Positions 1-8,598 of a stretch of 64,000 nucleotides of DNA are shown here, in pieces. The notes beneath the pieces were generated by a model. That model did not search any database. It saw nothing but the letters and a program-made list of their open reading frames with translations, and was not told where the DNA came from. The stretch spans positions 182,321 through 246,320 of the forward strand of contig NZ_JADPQF010000007.1 of NCBI RefSeq assembly GCF_015687155.1, in the 5' to 3' direction. The DNA comes from Aliikangiella sp. G2MR2-5 (GTDB lineage Bacteria > Pseudomonadota > Gammaproteobacteria > Enterobacterales > Kangiellaceae). The translations under genes and the position numbers were made by a program. Positions within the stretch are counted from its first letter, which is position 1. Every line of letters starts with the position of its first letter.

Positions 1-531
1 GAGCATTTCAAAATAAGACTTAACAGCTGCTTCGCACTCAAACCAATCCCACCCATTACCAACATCGAGTAATTTCTCCCGAGTTGCAGTATTAAAATCT
101 AAATTTGAGCAAAGCGCTTCTTTTAAATATTTTCGAACGATGTCGTAGCTCAGTAACTCAAAGAGTTCATCAGTTAGATACGCATACTCAATGTACTTAT
201 GAATATCATTGATGCCACTAACTCGGCTGATTGCAGCAAACTCGTCTTTCTTTCCCGGCTTAGTTTTATGAAACCAGAAGCCACTCGTTTTAAGATGGAA
301 AAAAGGAAGATGGGGATTATTTTTATCTTGCTCAGTACCTAGCTTATCTAAATAGTGTTTAAACTGATCTCTTAGCCATTCATTAAAATAGATTTTATTG
401 TCTTTAATTTGCTCTGCTTCAATGCCATCGAAAACCGAAAGCAGCATAGCAACTTTATACGGGCTTTTATGACCGCCCGCTTTGTTCATATTCAACGATT
501 GAAAGAGTTGCTCGTAATATTGAAGACTCAT
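1..531 (-). CDS. HNH-endonuclease-type protein, N-terminal part (3' end outside window)
   Basis: An open frame of 177 codons runs from an ATG at 531 to the window edge without a stop, so only the N-terminal part is seen. It begins MSLQYYEQLFQSLNMNKAGG, followed by KSPYKVAMLLSVFDGIE and, near residues 75-85, LPFFHLKTSGFWFH. From memory this matches the N-terminal domain of bacterial HNH restriction-type endonucleases, the ScoMcrA-like domain linked to recognition of modified (for example phosphorothioated) DNA. The HNH nuclease motif would lie beyond base 1 and is not visible, so nuclease function is inferred. The start abuts the stop of the HIT gene (stop at 532-534), so the two are almost certainly cotranscribed. 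An AGGGG sequence precedes the ATG. Confidence 0.6.
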   Translation of the reverse strand, partial: MSLQYYEQLFQSLNMNKAGGHKSPYKVAMLLSVFDGIEAEQIKDNKIYFNEWLRDQFKHYLDKLGTEQDKNNPHLPFFHLKTSGFWFHKTKPGKKDEFAAISRVSGINDIHKYIEYAYLTDELFELLSYDIVRKYLKEALCSNLDFNTATREKLLDVGNGWDWFECEAAVKSYFEML

Positions 532-924
532 CTAATACCCCTGCTTCTGGGGTATCACACCACGCACTCCACCGCGTGGGCTCGACGAATCATTCTCCCG
601 CCGAGGAATCAAATGCGCATGAAAGTGCATCACCGTCTGCCCAGCAGACTCCCCACAATTCATACCAATATTAAAACCAGTAATTTCGGGAAAGGTATTT
701 TGAAGTTCTCGCTTATGGTTAACGATTAGTTGATTTAATTCAACCCGTTCATCATCAGACAAGGCAAACCAGTCCACCACACAACATTTGGAAATAAAAA
801 GCGTATGACCTTCCGTCACAGGAAAAGCATCACGAATAACAACAAAACACTCCGATTCATCGAGAACTCGACTCGGAACTAACTGACAAAAATCGCAACC
901 AACTGTTGCTTCCACTTCTGACAA
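532..924 (-). CDS. HIT family hydrolase (FHIT/Ap4A hydrolase-like)
   Basis: This 130-residue protein has the histidine-triad active site HFHAHLIPRR near residues 100-109, followed by a PRGGVRGVIPQKQGY tail typical of FHIT-like bacterial HIT proteins. Such enzymes hydrolyse or phosphorolyse dinucleoside polyphosphates and other nucleotide conjugates in the cytosol. CDFC near residues 10-13 resembles the Cys pair seen in many HIT proteins. The frame starts with TTG at 924; a GTG at 915 with GGAAG nine bases upstream is an alternative. An ATG just upstream is out of frame. It is directly followed by the HNH-type gene with no gap, which suggests a shared role, possibly defence, rather than general housekeeping. 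Confidence 0.85.
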   Translation of the reverse strand: MSEVEATVGCDFCQLVPSRVLDESECFVVIRDAFPVTEGHTLFISKCCVVDWFALSDDERVELNQLIVNHKRELQNTFPEITGFNIGMNCGESAGQTVMHFHAHLIPRRENDSSSPRGGVRGVIPQKQGY

Positions 925-1280
925 CTTCCATTACCCCAAAAAATACAGGCCAGCAATCCCTTCTCCCATACGGCCCATCAAAATAAATCGCTATTACCTG
1001 CATCTCCAGCAGGCCCAAACTCTCTCAAATCAAACGAATCAGCAATCCCCAGATACCTGAGAACCGCAAATAACCTAACTCATTTAATAAACTCAAGCCA
1101 TCAATTATATCGATACGAGATTAAATAGATTTTAGTTATAAAGACCACTTAACCTAACAGAGTTATATAAATATGTAACTAATTGATAAATATAGAAATA
1201 CCCCAAAACTTCATAGGCTTAAATTTTAAGCAGAATAAAATGAAACATACTCTCTCTAAACTATCGGACAAGCGCAGATA
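925..1280. other. intergenic, no gene seen
   Basis: About 356 AT-rich bases between the HIT gene and the 3' end of the protease gene. I see no credible coding frame, RNA gene or strong hairpin. It should contain the promoter of the HIT/HNH pair, but I could not place one. Confidence 0.5.
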
Positions 1281-2351
1281 TTAAAGCGACAACCGCCCAT
1301 AGTTATTTCTATTTAACGTCTCAAAAATTTTTTCAGCGAAACAACAGTAAGCATGACCTTGAAGCCCACCGATAAGCAAACCATCCCAAGAAGTAGTGCC
1401 GTTAATTTCAGAAATAACCCAGGAACCAGAATCACCTGGCTCTGCCAACTTTTTATTCAGGTAAGTATGATTTCTCGGAATAATTTCGAAAAGGTTTTTA
1501 AAACAGTATCTCTTCTGTCCCAAATGAAATTCCTGCATTAAGCAGGCTGAACCTATTTTGGCTTCGGTATAACCGGAACGACTCCCAATAAAATATACGT
1601 TCTCTCTCGGGCTAATATCCTGAATATCTCGGCTCGTATGAATAATATTAATTCTTGAGTGAAAAGAAGCATCGACTGATGATAACTTTGCAACCGCCAA
1701 ATCGATATCAGAAGCGTCGCATTGATTTGCTGCGTTACACTTCTCATGCGAATTTAATGCATCAGGAAATTCTCGAAACTTAACATCGCCAATTTTATTC
1801 GTTTGAAAATAAACGTCATCCCCAACTTTGCCAAGAACATGAGCACAACTGACAACATAAGTATCGCCACTATTGTGATCCGCTAAAAAACCACCAGCAC
1901 TACCATTACGCGGATTTACAGCATTTCCTACAAAGTCCGAATTATCTATTTTGATGTTGTTAAACAGCTCAGCTTTATCTCGATACTCATATCTTACCGT
2001 GTGTCTGTTGAATGCGTTGGGAAGCTTGGTGATAACTCGATTCAGGACATCTTTATTGTCAAAAATAACTCTGATAATGATTCCTGAGAACTCTCCTGGA
2101 TACCCCATTTTTTCGCAATGACGTCTCCAGAAACGTCTATTGCTACCTGATTCACCCGGAAATTCATTTCGGATTACGGATAAATGGCGATCACCAGAAA
2201 AATTAAGCCGAAGCCTTCTTGAAGAATAGTCCTGAAAGACTTTGTCATACTCAGCATGTATACCCTGAATTGCGTTTTCTGATACCTCAAATAAAAAAGA
2301 GACAAAACTGTTAAAGCCATCTTCCAGAGACACACTTAATAACCTTTCCAT
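1281..2351 (-). CDS. cytosolic trypsin-like serine protease
   Basis: The protein has 356 residues. The C-terminal 220 carry a chymotrypsin-fold triad: His171 in SCAHVLG, Asp217 (or Asp215) in SDIDLAVAKL and Ser308 in EPGDSGSWV. There is no signal peptide, so it probably acts in the cytosol, unlike most trypsin-like proteases. The first 140 residues match nothing I recognise and could be a sensor or effector-binding region. AAGGA lies six bases before the ATG. The gene starts nine bases after the stop of a small membrane protein gene, so the two form an operon. Intracellular trypsin-like proteases next to small membrane proteins occur in conflict systems, but no specific system is recognised. 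The protease fold call is firm; the role is open. Confidence 0.75.
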   Translation of the reverse strand: MERLLSVSLEDGFNSFVSFLFEVSENAIQGIHAEYDKVFQDYSSRRLRLNFSGDRHLSVIRNEFPGESGSNRRFWRRHCEKMGYPGEFSGIIIRVIFDNKDVLNRVITKLPNAFNRHTVRYEYRDKAELFNNIKIDNSDFVGNAVNPRNGSAGGFLADHNSGDTYVVSCAHVLGKVGDDVYFQTNKIGDVKFREFPDALNSHEKCNAANQCDASDIDLAVAKLSSVDASFHSRINIIHTSRDIQDISPRENVYFIGSRSGYTEAKIGSACLMQEFHLGQKRYCFKNLFEIIPRNHTYLNKKLAEPGDSGSWVISEINGTTSWDGLLIGGLQGHAYCCFAEKIFETLNRNNYGRLSL

Positions 2352-2360
2352 TTACGATCC

Positions 2361-2705
2361 TTACAATAAGTTGTTAAGCGTACTTTGCCATCCAAGACCG
2401 GTTACAAAAATTACGCAAAGCGCTACAAATGTAGGCTTTTCAGTATCGAATGAAGTCTTGTAAACACTCGGAAAAATTGCGATACCTACGAGTGCAGAAA
2501 GAAAAAAAACTGGAGCACTAATTGAAAACTCGAAAATCTTGGTTTCATGATACTTCGACAACACAGGTTCAAAGTAGATTCCTAATACGAGCGCGAAATA
2601 CTGTAAGGACCAGTGAATTCTCCCACCAGTTTCACTACTGGTAAACTCTGCATTATTACTTCTATTGTTAGAATATAAATCAAAATATTTTATTATTTTT
2701 TCCAT
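2361..2705 (-). CDS. small membrane protein paired with protease
   Basis: The protein has 114 residues with about three hydrophobic segments (roughly 32-50, 61-80 and 92-110) and a polar N-terminus. I do not recognise the family. GGAG lies nine bases before the ATG, and the stop is nine bases before the protease start, so it is the first gene of a two-gene unit. It could anchor or sense for the protease, or be the protease target; this is inference from context only. Confidence 0.65.
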   Translation of the reverse strand: MEKIIKYFDLYSNNRSNNAEFTSSETGGRIHWSLQYFALVLGIYFEPVLSKYHETKIFEFSISAPVFFLSALVGIAIFPSVYKTSFDTEKPTFVALCVIFVTGLGWQSTLNNLL

Positions 2706-2798
2706 CTGTTTTATCTCCAGCTAATACATTTATTGATTAATATACTGACCTCGGCAACAAAACTACTTGCTCGACACTTTAAATTCAGACTCCTTAAT

Positions 2799-4526
2799 TT
2801 AAAGCTCCTCAAACTTCAAACCTTCAGCCCCTTTAACACCAAAATCCTTTAAATACTTCCGACTTAAATCCCCCGACAACCAGGGATACTTGGTGCCCTC
2901 ATGACTGGCCGCCCCTTCCGGCGGCTTCGGTTCCCCCGCAAACGGATAAGTTACAAACAGCGAATTTGCTTGTCCCGGCTTGACCCACTGCCACAAGGCT
3001 TTGGGTTTCTCCCCGGCAATACAGCGATAGGTTTTCTTATCATAAGGAAAAGCATTCGGCCGCATATGCTGATCGATCAACATCATATTATCCAGCGACG
3101 GACTGCGCTCGCCTAAAGAAGAAACCGCGTAAAGCAGTGATGACGAATAAAGCAGATCGTGAACCACTTTGTCACTGCGTTCGGATCTTTTATCCAGCGA
3201 ATAGATTTTTAACTCATCAAACGCCTGTTCATTCGGAATTACAAATTTGCTGAACACCGCCTGATTGACTGCCGGTACCAGCATGACCACTTTGGATAAA
3301 ATTCCCTTCCTGTTTTCACCTGACGATTCACCTTCACCCAGGTACTTGATTAACTCAACCGTTGGAATTGAGCCAGCAGAATGAGACAGGGTATTGATAT
3401 TAATGTCACGGCTTTGTTTAAGTTTGATTAACTCATCGATTAAATAACGCCCCAGTCGCTTCTCGTCAAAACACTGTTTAGCGTGTAGCTTAACCACATC
3501 CCAGTGGGCTTTACCGACTTTGCCTAAACCCACTTCATCCAGAACCTCTTCCTGAATGGTAGCAAAAAAGCCATGGTCTACACGTAGGGCAAAACGAGCA
3601 AGAATGCGCAGAATTCTTAGTTTGGAAAGCTCCACCTGGAGCTTGTTATTCAGGGATTTAAAGGCTTCCTTTTCCGTTGAAGCTTCACTAGTTACCGCTT
3701 GTAAGGCCTGTCCCAGTCTGTCGACACTGGTTGACGCAATTTTATTGGCATCGGCTTCAATAAATGAATCGGGTAGCTCCTCTGCCGCCAGAATATCTTC
3801 CAGCAATTCTCGTTCATTATCAGTTAGCTCGTAGTCACCACGCGACTTGCGTTCGCTCATGTTGAGCGACTCAAAGATCATATTGACTGCGCCTGATTGC
3901 CAGTCGAGTTCACGTGACTCGATGCTCTTGGATATGAGTGCGTTGTAACCGAACTCTTCGCGAAATGCTTCTTGTAGCGCCTGATAAACAGCAGATTCCA
4001 TTAGCGCCTTGTTCTGTGCTTTAAAATAATCCCATCCCGCCTGCTCGGGATTGTCAACTTTAATATCGGGTAATTTACCGGAGAGAATATCCGGGAGTGT
4101 ATCTTTGGGATGAGCATCGTAACCAAGGAAGATAGGATAGAGCTTTTGCTTGACCGACGCCTGTTCAAACATACTCTGCATCAGTTTTTTGCCGAGTGTG
4201 TCGATCATATAATCCTGACCGCTCAAGCCTCCGTGGAAATAGAGCACCACATCCTGCCGGCTTTGTTTAAGCTTGTTGATGATCCTATCCACTCTGGCCT
4301 TGTCAGCAGATTGTTCACCGCCGACTTCGACGCGGCAACCAAGGAAATGATCCGGATACTCTGGCGAAAGTTTATTGGCGGGGTGAAAGTTGGTGTAACG
4401 GACAGGCTGAAAGGAGACTTCATTTTTTTTGGTAAAACAACAGGCAGATATCGCCAGCGCAATACATCCGGCGGCGGTACTATGTACCACTGTATTGATT
4501 GTTTTTTTCAAGATTGTTTTTTCCAT
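2799..4526 (-). CDS. lipoprotein with alpha/beta-hydrolase fold
   Basis: I place the start at the ATG at 4526, giving 575 residues; an upstream ATG at 4559 would add 11. A signal peptide ends in a lipobox (ISAC, Cys29 from this start), so it should be lipid-anchored in the cell envelope. VVLYFHGG resembles the oxyanion-hole strand of alpha/beta hydrolases, and LSHSAGS (Ser383) resembles a nucleophile elbow with Ser in place of the first Gly. A long, mostly helical insert lies between them. Lipase or esterase activity is plausible but unproven. The gene lies downstream of an operon holding another alpha/beta hydrolase, about 360 bases away. The N-terminus is encoded by a 15-base tandem repeat. 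Confidence 0.6.
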   Translation of the reverse strand: MEKTILKKTINTVVHSTAAGCIALAISACCFTKKNEVSFQPVRYTNFHPANKLSPEYPDHFLGCRVEVGGEQSADKARVDRIINKLKQSRQDVVLYFHGGLSGQDYMIDTLGKKLMQSMFEQASVKQKLYPIFLGYDAHPKDTLPDILSGKLPDIKVDNPEQAGWDYFKAQNKALMESAVYQALQEAFREEFGYNALISKSIESRELDWQSGAVNMIFESLNMSERKSRGDYELTDNERELLEDILAAEELPDSFIEADANKIASTSVDRLGQALQAVTSEASTEKEAFKSLNNKLQVELSKLRILRILARFALRVDHGFFATIQEEVLDEVGLGKVGKAHWDVVKLHAKQCFDEKRLGRYLIDELIKLKQSRDININTLSHSAGSIPTVELIKYLGEGESSGENRKGILSKVVMLVPAVNQAVFSKFVIPNEQAFDELKIYSLDKRSERSDKVVHDLLYSSSLLYAVSSLGERSPSLDNMMLIDQHMRPNAFPYDKKTYRCIAGEKPKALWQWVKPGQANSLFVTYPFAGEPKPPEGAASHEGTKYPWLSGDLSRKYLKDFGVKGAEGLKFEEL

Positions 4527-4541
4527 GATTGTTTTTTTCGT
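4497..4541 (-). repeat. 15-bp tandem repeat, three copies, inside coding start
   Basis: GATTGTTTTTT-type units begin at 4497, 4512 and 4527 on the plus strand, a 15-base period. On the coding strand they give the near-repeated peptide KKTIM-EKTIL-KKTIN. Each unit is in frame, so copy-number change would lengthen the N-terminus without shifting the frame. Confidence 0.8.
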
Positions 4542-4891
4542 TATTCTTATTGTTGCCATTTTCCTGATCCCGATAACAGGCAGAGAGCTGCTATCCCTGC
4601 GAATCAGCTAAAACTACCCCAGATTAAAATCGCAAACCATTCATAATATCAAAATGAGATTAATTAAAATTAACTTTGCAGTGAACTTAACCTAACAGGG
4701 TTACTAAAATATGTAAACAACTGAAGTAAAAGAAGATAACCGGGATATTTTAAGGAAAGCATTGATGGAAAGTTTGAGTGAAGATTGGGATTAATCTTGT
4801 AAGGTAAAACCTGGGATAAATATTCAGGGTGCTGGTCAGAAAAAAACACATGAGTCTCTCTCTGGTATAGAGAGAGACCGCTTAAATCGAA
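4542..4891. other. intergenic with terminator-like hairpin
   Basis: About 350 bases upstream of the hydrolase lipoprotein gene. Apart from the hairpin at 4854-4878 I see no gene. It presumably holds the promoter for the lipoprotein. Confidence 0.5.
4854..4878 (-). terminator. hairpin after the four-gene operon
   Basis: A perfect 10-bp stem of alternating CT/AG (GTCTCTCTCT paired with AGAGAGAGAC) encloses a 5-base loop. On the minus strand a run of seven T follows after a seven-base gap, so it is a plausible but not textbook rho-independent terminator for the gene ending at 4892. Confidence 0.55.
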
Positions 4892-5941
4892 CTACTTGAA
4901 TTTAAATTCTTTGATTCTTTTCTTGTAATCATTCCAACGCTCTTTTTTCTCTGTAAGCAGGCTGAGAAAATCGATCGATACATAATATCCATCATCTCCT
5001 CCGTGGTCTGCCCAACCGATAGACAAAGCATTGTTGAATGTCATCATAATTCCATGACCGGCATCATCGACTTCGGGTCTGGAAGAATAGATACTCGCCA
5101 GAGAAATGCCAAAAGGCACACCGATCGGACTGGCTTCCTTATTCCACCAGTTAACGCCAAACCATTCTACCGCTAAACCCTGTTGAGTCTTGGAGCCATC
5201 CAGCGCATCTCTGACATTCTCAACAACAATGGAGGGATGAGCTGCAAACCACTGCCTTTGCATTGGTCCCACTAATCTGTCCTGAGTGAGATGGTCCTCT
5301 TCCATCTTGGTAGTTACTATCGCGTCCCACAAAGTCTGAGAGCGAGCTTCTTCAAAGTAGGTGTCCCAGGATTTTCTGAGAATAGTAATCTTTTTGGTCG
5401 CAGCCTCAGCCGACAAACGAGCATAGGGCTCTTTATACTGATTGATTGCAATGGCTAGTGCATTCAGCAGTTCTCCACAAGTCGGTGCTTGCTGACACTC
5501 AGGTGAAGCGCTATCTACATGGCCTTCGGTATCCCAGGAGACAAAGTGAAAATAAAGGTTTGTATCATCCAGATCGGTGGTGCTTTCTCTAACAGAGAAA
5601 GCTGGCAAGGTTCCTTTATCGACACCAAGAGCAGCTAAATTCCTAAAATAGGCTACCTGCACTTTGAGAGCATTGTAGTAACCTGTCGTTTTAAAATTAG
5701 CCTCGACTGTTTGTTCAAGCTTGTTGGCAAATCCGACGTACTGACCAACAAGTGATTCCTGATCCATCGTTTTGCCCAGAGAATCACAAATGGCTTTCCC
5801 CAGTTCCTTACTTTCCTGATAAAGCTTTTTAAAATGCTGAGGTTCAGGATCAAAGTTACTACATTCTTCCTCTGCGCTAACAGTGATAAAAAGGGCTGAG
5901 GCCAGAAGTAATATTGATAAAACTATTTTGGTTAATTTCAT
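4892..5941 (-). CDS. secreted protein of unknown function
   Basis: I choose the ATG at 5941 because GAGG lies seven bases upstream and MKLTKIVLSILLLASALFIT is a clean signal peptide ending near VSAEE; an ATG at 5953 would add four residues. The mature protein of about 325 residues has several Cys (ECSNF, AICDS, ECQQAPTCG) that could form disulfides in the periplasm. I recognise no domain. It is the last gene of the operon and its alternative start overlaps the stop of the alpha/beta hydrolase gene, so translation is probably coupled. Confidence 0.7.
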   Translation of the reverse strand: MKLTKIVLSILLLASALFITVSAEEECSNFDPEPQHFKKLYQESKELGKAICDSLGKTMDQESLVGQYVGFANKLEQTVEANFKTTGYYNALKVQVAYFRNLAALGVDKGTLPAFSVRESTTDLDDTNLYFHFVSWDTEGHVDSASPECQQAPTCGELLNALAIAINQYKEPYARLSAEAATKKITILRKSWDTYFEEARSQTLWDAIVTTKMEEDHLTQDRLVGPMQRQWFAAHPSIVVENVRDALDGSKTQQGLAVEWFGVNWWNKEASPIGVPFGISLASIYSSRPEVDDAGHGIMMTFNNALSIGWADHGGDDGYYVSIDFLSLLTEKKERWNDYKKRIKEFKFK

Positions 5942-5949
5942 TGTATGCC

Positions 5950-7026
5950 TCACATTGACTCGATAAATTGCATTAATCTTTTGGCAGCATCAACATAATC
6001 TTTTAAAGTAGCCGCGTTGGTTTTTACCAAAGTGTTAAGCTTTTTCTTGAGTTTCTCTTCGGCTTTATCAATCACCAGATTTTTATAATCGGCTATAGCC
6101 TTATCCCTCTGCGCTTTAGGCGGTACCTTGATACCCAAAGCTCTAAAAAGGTAAAGATGTACAGCGGGATCATGCAGGTACTGTGTTATCGAGTGAGTAT
6201 TTAATTGAGTAATCACTGAAGTTTCGATATCGAGGTATTTACTTTTAAAAACATTCGACGGCACCCACTTCCCGTTATCTGTACGAGAAAAACTTTTTGG
6301 CAAGGTAAAGGGATCTAACTTGTGATGGATGTTCATCATGGTTTCAGTCACGCCCTGACTGCCGGGCTTAACCAGCGACTTATAGGGATCAGCGACAGGT
6401 AATACCGAATTAGCCAGTCTGCTAACATTGGCAATTTGCCAAAGAGAAGATAACTTATGGGTTATCGGAGAAAGATCAGGGATATCGTCATTATCGGCGT
6501 AGCCTTCATTGTACAACTTAGATAAAGTATCGTGAATGACTGCTGTACCCAGCGAATGTGCCAGTATATGTATTTTTTGGGTGCTGTTTTTACTGATAAT
6601 CTCTCCGAGTTTTTCCGCTACATGCACGCGCACAAACTCGCCAAAATAAAGTTTGTACAGAATAACATCCAACCAATGAGTGTAGAAAAAGTCATCGTCA
6701 TTCAGAGAAGCTTCAAACTGGACGACCTTTGTTACCAGGCCGGGTACATTGGCAATTGCACCTGCGCCTTGTAAAAGGTCACTAATCTTTTGTCCATTTT
6801 CTGCCATTTCTTTACGAATCTTATCAAAGATATGGTCGTAGTGAATTTCAATAAAATTGACTTTATCTTCGATCTTGTGAGATTTGAGTGACGAATACAT
6901 TTGGAATGCTTTATTAAAGGTATCGATGCACTCCTTTCCAAATGAACCTCTTTCATTAGCCGCAGGTTTTGGCGCGGTATGGACTCCCATACCATGTATA
7001 AGTACAACTAGTGGTTTACTCGACAT
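5950..7026 (-). CDS. alpha/beta hydrolase, lipase-like
   Basis: The protein has 358 residues and starts with the strand and oxyanion motif PLVVLIHGMGVHT; the nucleophile elbow is HILAHSLGTAV with Ser158. A second His/Asp pair cannot be assigned by eye. No signal peptide is visible, so it may act in the cytosol, or be exported with its secreted neighbours by another route. GGAGG lies four to five bases before the ATG, a strong ribosome site. It is third in a run of four minus-strand genes with membrane or exported partners. Lipase, esterase or thioesterase function is possible; the substrate is unknown. Confidence 0.75.
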   Translation of the reverse strand: MSSKPLVVLIHGMGVHTAPKPAANERGSFGKECIDTFNKAFQMYSSLKSHKIEDKVNFIEIHYDHIFDKIRKEMAENGQKISDLLQGAGAIANVPGLVTKVVQFEASLNDDDFFYTHWLDVILYKLYFGEFVRVHVAEKLGEIISKNSTQKIHILAHSLGTAVIHDTLSKLYNEGYADNDDIPDLSPITHKLSSLWQIANVSRLANSVLPVADPYKSLVKPGSQGVTETMMNIHHKLDPFTLPKSFSRTDNGKWVPSNVFKSKYLDIETSVITQLNTHSITQYLHDPAVHLYLFRALGIKVPPKAQRDKAIADYKNLVIDKAEEKLKKKLNTLVKTNAATLKDYVDAAKRLMQFIESM

Positions 7027-7104
7027 AGCTCCTCCGTGAATTCAATAACGATATAAAATTTACCTTGGTATCATGGGCCTAAAATACGACAACCAATGAA
7101 AGCA

Positions 7105-7992
7105 CTACCTGATGCTGATACTTTCAAGTACTTCAAACTGTTCGTTAGCCAACTGACCTTTTTCGATTGACTCTTTCAGAAATTTCAATTGCTCCTGATG
7201 CACTAACAATGACTTGTTACTATTACTTTGTTCCAGAAGTTTATTAATGTTTTTATCCAGCGTATTCATTTTATCGAGTTCATTAGTCTCTATGTCATCG
7301 ATGCCGTTTTGTTTGGCCCATTCATTTAGCCAGACATTAGCGTGTGCAATCGCCAGAGCTGAATAGTCATTGGCTTTGCTGGATTCATTGGACTTAACAG
7401 CAGTAAATGAATTGTCCTGGAAGATTCTTCGAATCTTAATCGCGCTATATGTGCCTGCTGGCTTATTAAGCAAAGAAGACATTTTGTCAGTATATTGCTC
7501 TACCGAAACGGCCGCCTGCCCGCTTAGTACATCCTTAGTATTTCCCGCAAATACATATTGAGCATCCTGAATAAATTTCCTGGCGATCAAAGTCTTTTCG
7601 ATAAACATAGCAGAGGCCGGCGTTGGTATGACGTCGCATTGAAAGACTTTCACTTTGGCCGGTGTCATTTCGCCAAATTCATTCGGTGCATGAATAGCAA
7701 TATGGTAGGTATTCGACAAAGGGCTTGTTTTGTTACATTGATTAACCACGCAGATAATTTCACCCATTTCGTTGGATATTCCTTCGCACTCAAGATCGGT
7801 TGCACTTCCCCTGCCGATTGGTTTGATTTCAGCAAGCTCAGCATCCGGTAATGGAGCCGTGGTGTTGTTATCCACATCCAGTCTCAATGTGTTGACTTTA
7901 AAGATGATCGGATCGGCTGTACTGTCAGCTGCGCCGACACAGCTTGCCAGAATAGCAAAATAGAAAAATGACCAACCCAATAAGTATTTCAT
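7105..7992 (-). CDS. putative lipoprotein, unknown function
   Basis: The protein has 295 residues with an N-terminal hydrophobic stretch ending in LASC (Cys18), a lipobox, so it is probably an envelope lipoprotein. The middle has ECEG...CVVNQCN Cys residues and the C-terminal 90 residues look helical and charged, possibly coiled coil. GGAG seven bases before the ATG lies within the end of the previous gene, only three bases away, so it is cotranscribed. I do not recognise the family. Confidence 0.65.
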   Translation of the reverse strand: MKYLLGWSFFYFAILASCVGAADSTADPIIFKVNTLRLDVDNNTTAPLPDAELAEIKPIGRGSATDLECEGISNEMGEIICVVNQCNKTSPLSNTYHIAIHAPNEFGEMTPAKVKVFQCDVIPTPASAMFIEKTLIARKFIQDAQYVFAGNTKDVLSGQAAVSVEQYTDKMSSLLNKPAGTYSAIKIRRIFQDNSFTAVKSNESSKANDYSALAIAHANVWLNEWAKQNGIDDIETNELDKMNTLDKNINKLLEQSNSNKSLLVHQEQLKFLKESIEKGQLANEQFEVLESISIR

Positions 7993-7995
7993 AAG

Positions 7996-8598
7996 CTACT
8001 CCGACCTTGCTTTTATCAAAGCGACCAAAATTGAAAGCACAAAAACCAATGACAACATAAACAGGAATCGCGCCATTGAGCTGCTGCCAACAAACAGGTT
8101 GTACCAGGTATCTTTCTCGACACGACAAGCTTTTCCCTCGATCGATTCCTGAAATTTAACGAATGCACCTGCCTGAGTTGAATCATCAATTAGTTTCTTA
8201 TCAACGTAGGCTCGAAATGAGTAAAGCAGATTTTCCCGAAAAGGTTTTAGCGAGACACTGATATTTTTGTTAGGTGGACTGACACTAGTCTGTGGAGCAA
8301 CTGGATGTAACGAGCGATTGCTGCTTGAAAGAGAATGTCGGTAAGCCAGCTGGGTAAATATGGCTTTATCTGAAGCAATCACCAGATCGGCTGTTTCCGG
8401 TGGTTGCCCCTGAACGTAGAGGTCTACAGGATAAAACGCCCTATTGCCATCGTCTTCCAGATCTTCCATTTCGACAATGACCGAGCATGTATCGAACCAG
8501 TCATCGACAATGCTCTTGAAAGACTTTTCACTTGCAGCCAGGAACGGCACAAGGACCGCCAACAATCCAACACTGAGAAATTTGAATTTCTTTGTCAT
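7996..8598 (-). CDS. exported protein with C-terminal membrane anchor
   Basis: The protein has 200 residues with a signal peptide ending near LAAS and a strong C-terminal transmembrane helix (about 174-193) followed by KARSE, so most of the chain should face the periplasm. It is the first gene of the four-gene operon. The central region has no recognisable motif. A scaffold or anchor role is possible but only inferred. Confidence 0.65.
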   Translation of the reverse strand: MTKKFKFLSVGLLAVLVPFLAASEKSFKSIVDDWFDTCSVIVEMEDLEDDGNRAFYPVDLYVQGQPPETADLVIASDKAIFTQLAYRHSLSSSNRSLHPVAPQTSVSPPNKNISVSLKPFRENLLYSFRAYVDKKLIDDSTQAGAFVKFQESIEGKACRVEKDTWYNLFVGSSSMARFLFMLSLVFVLSILVALIKARSE

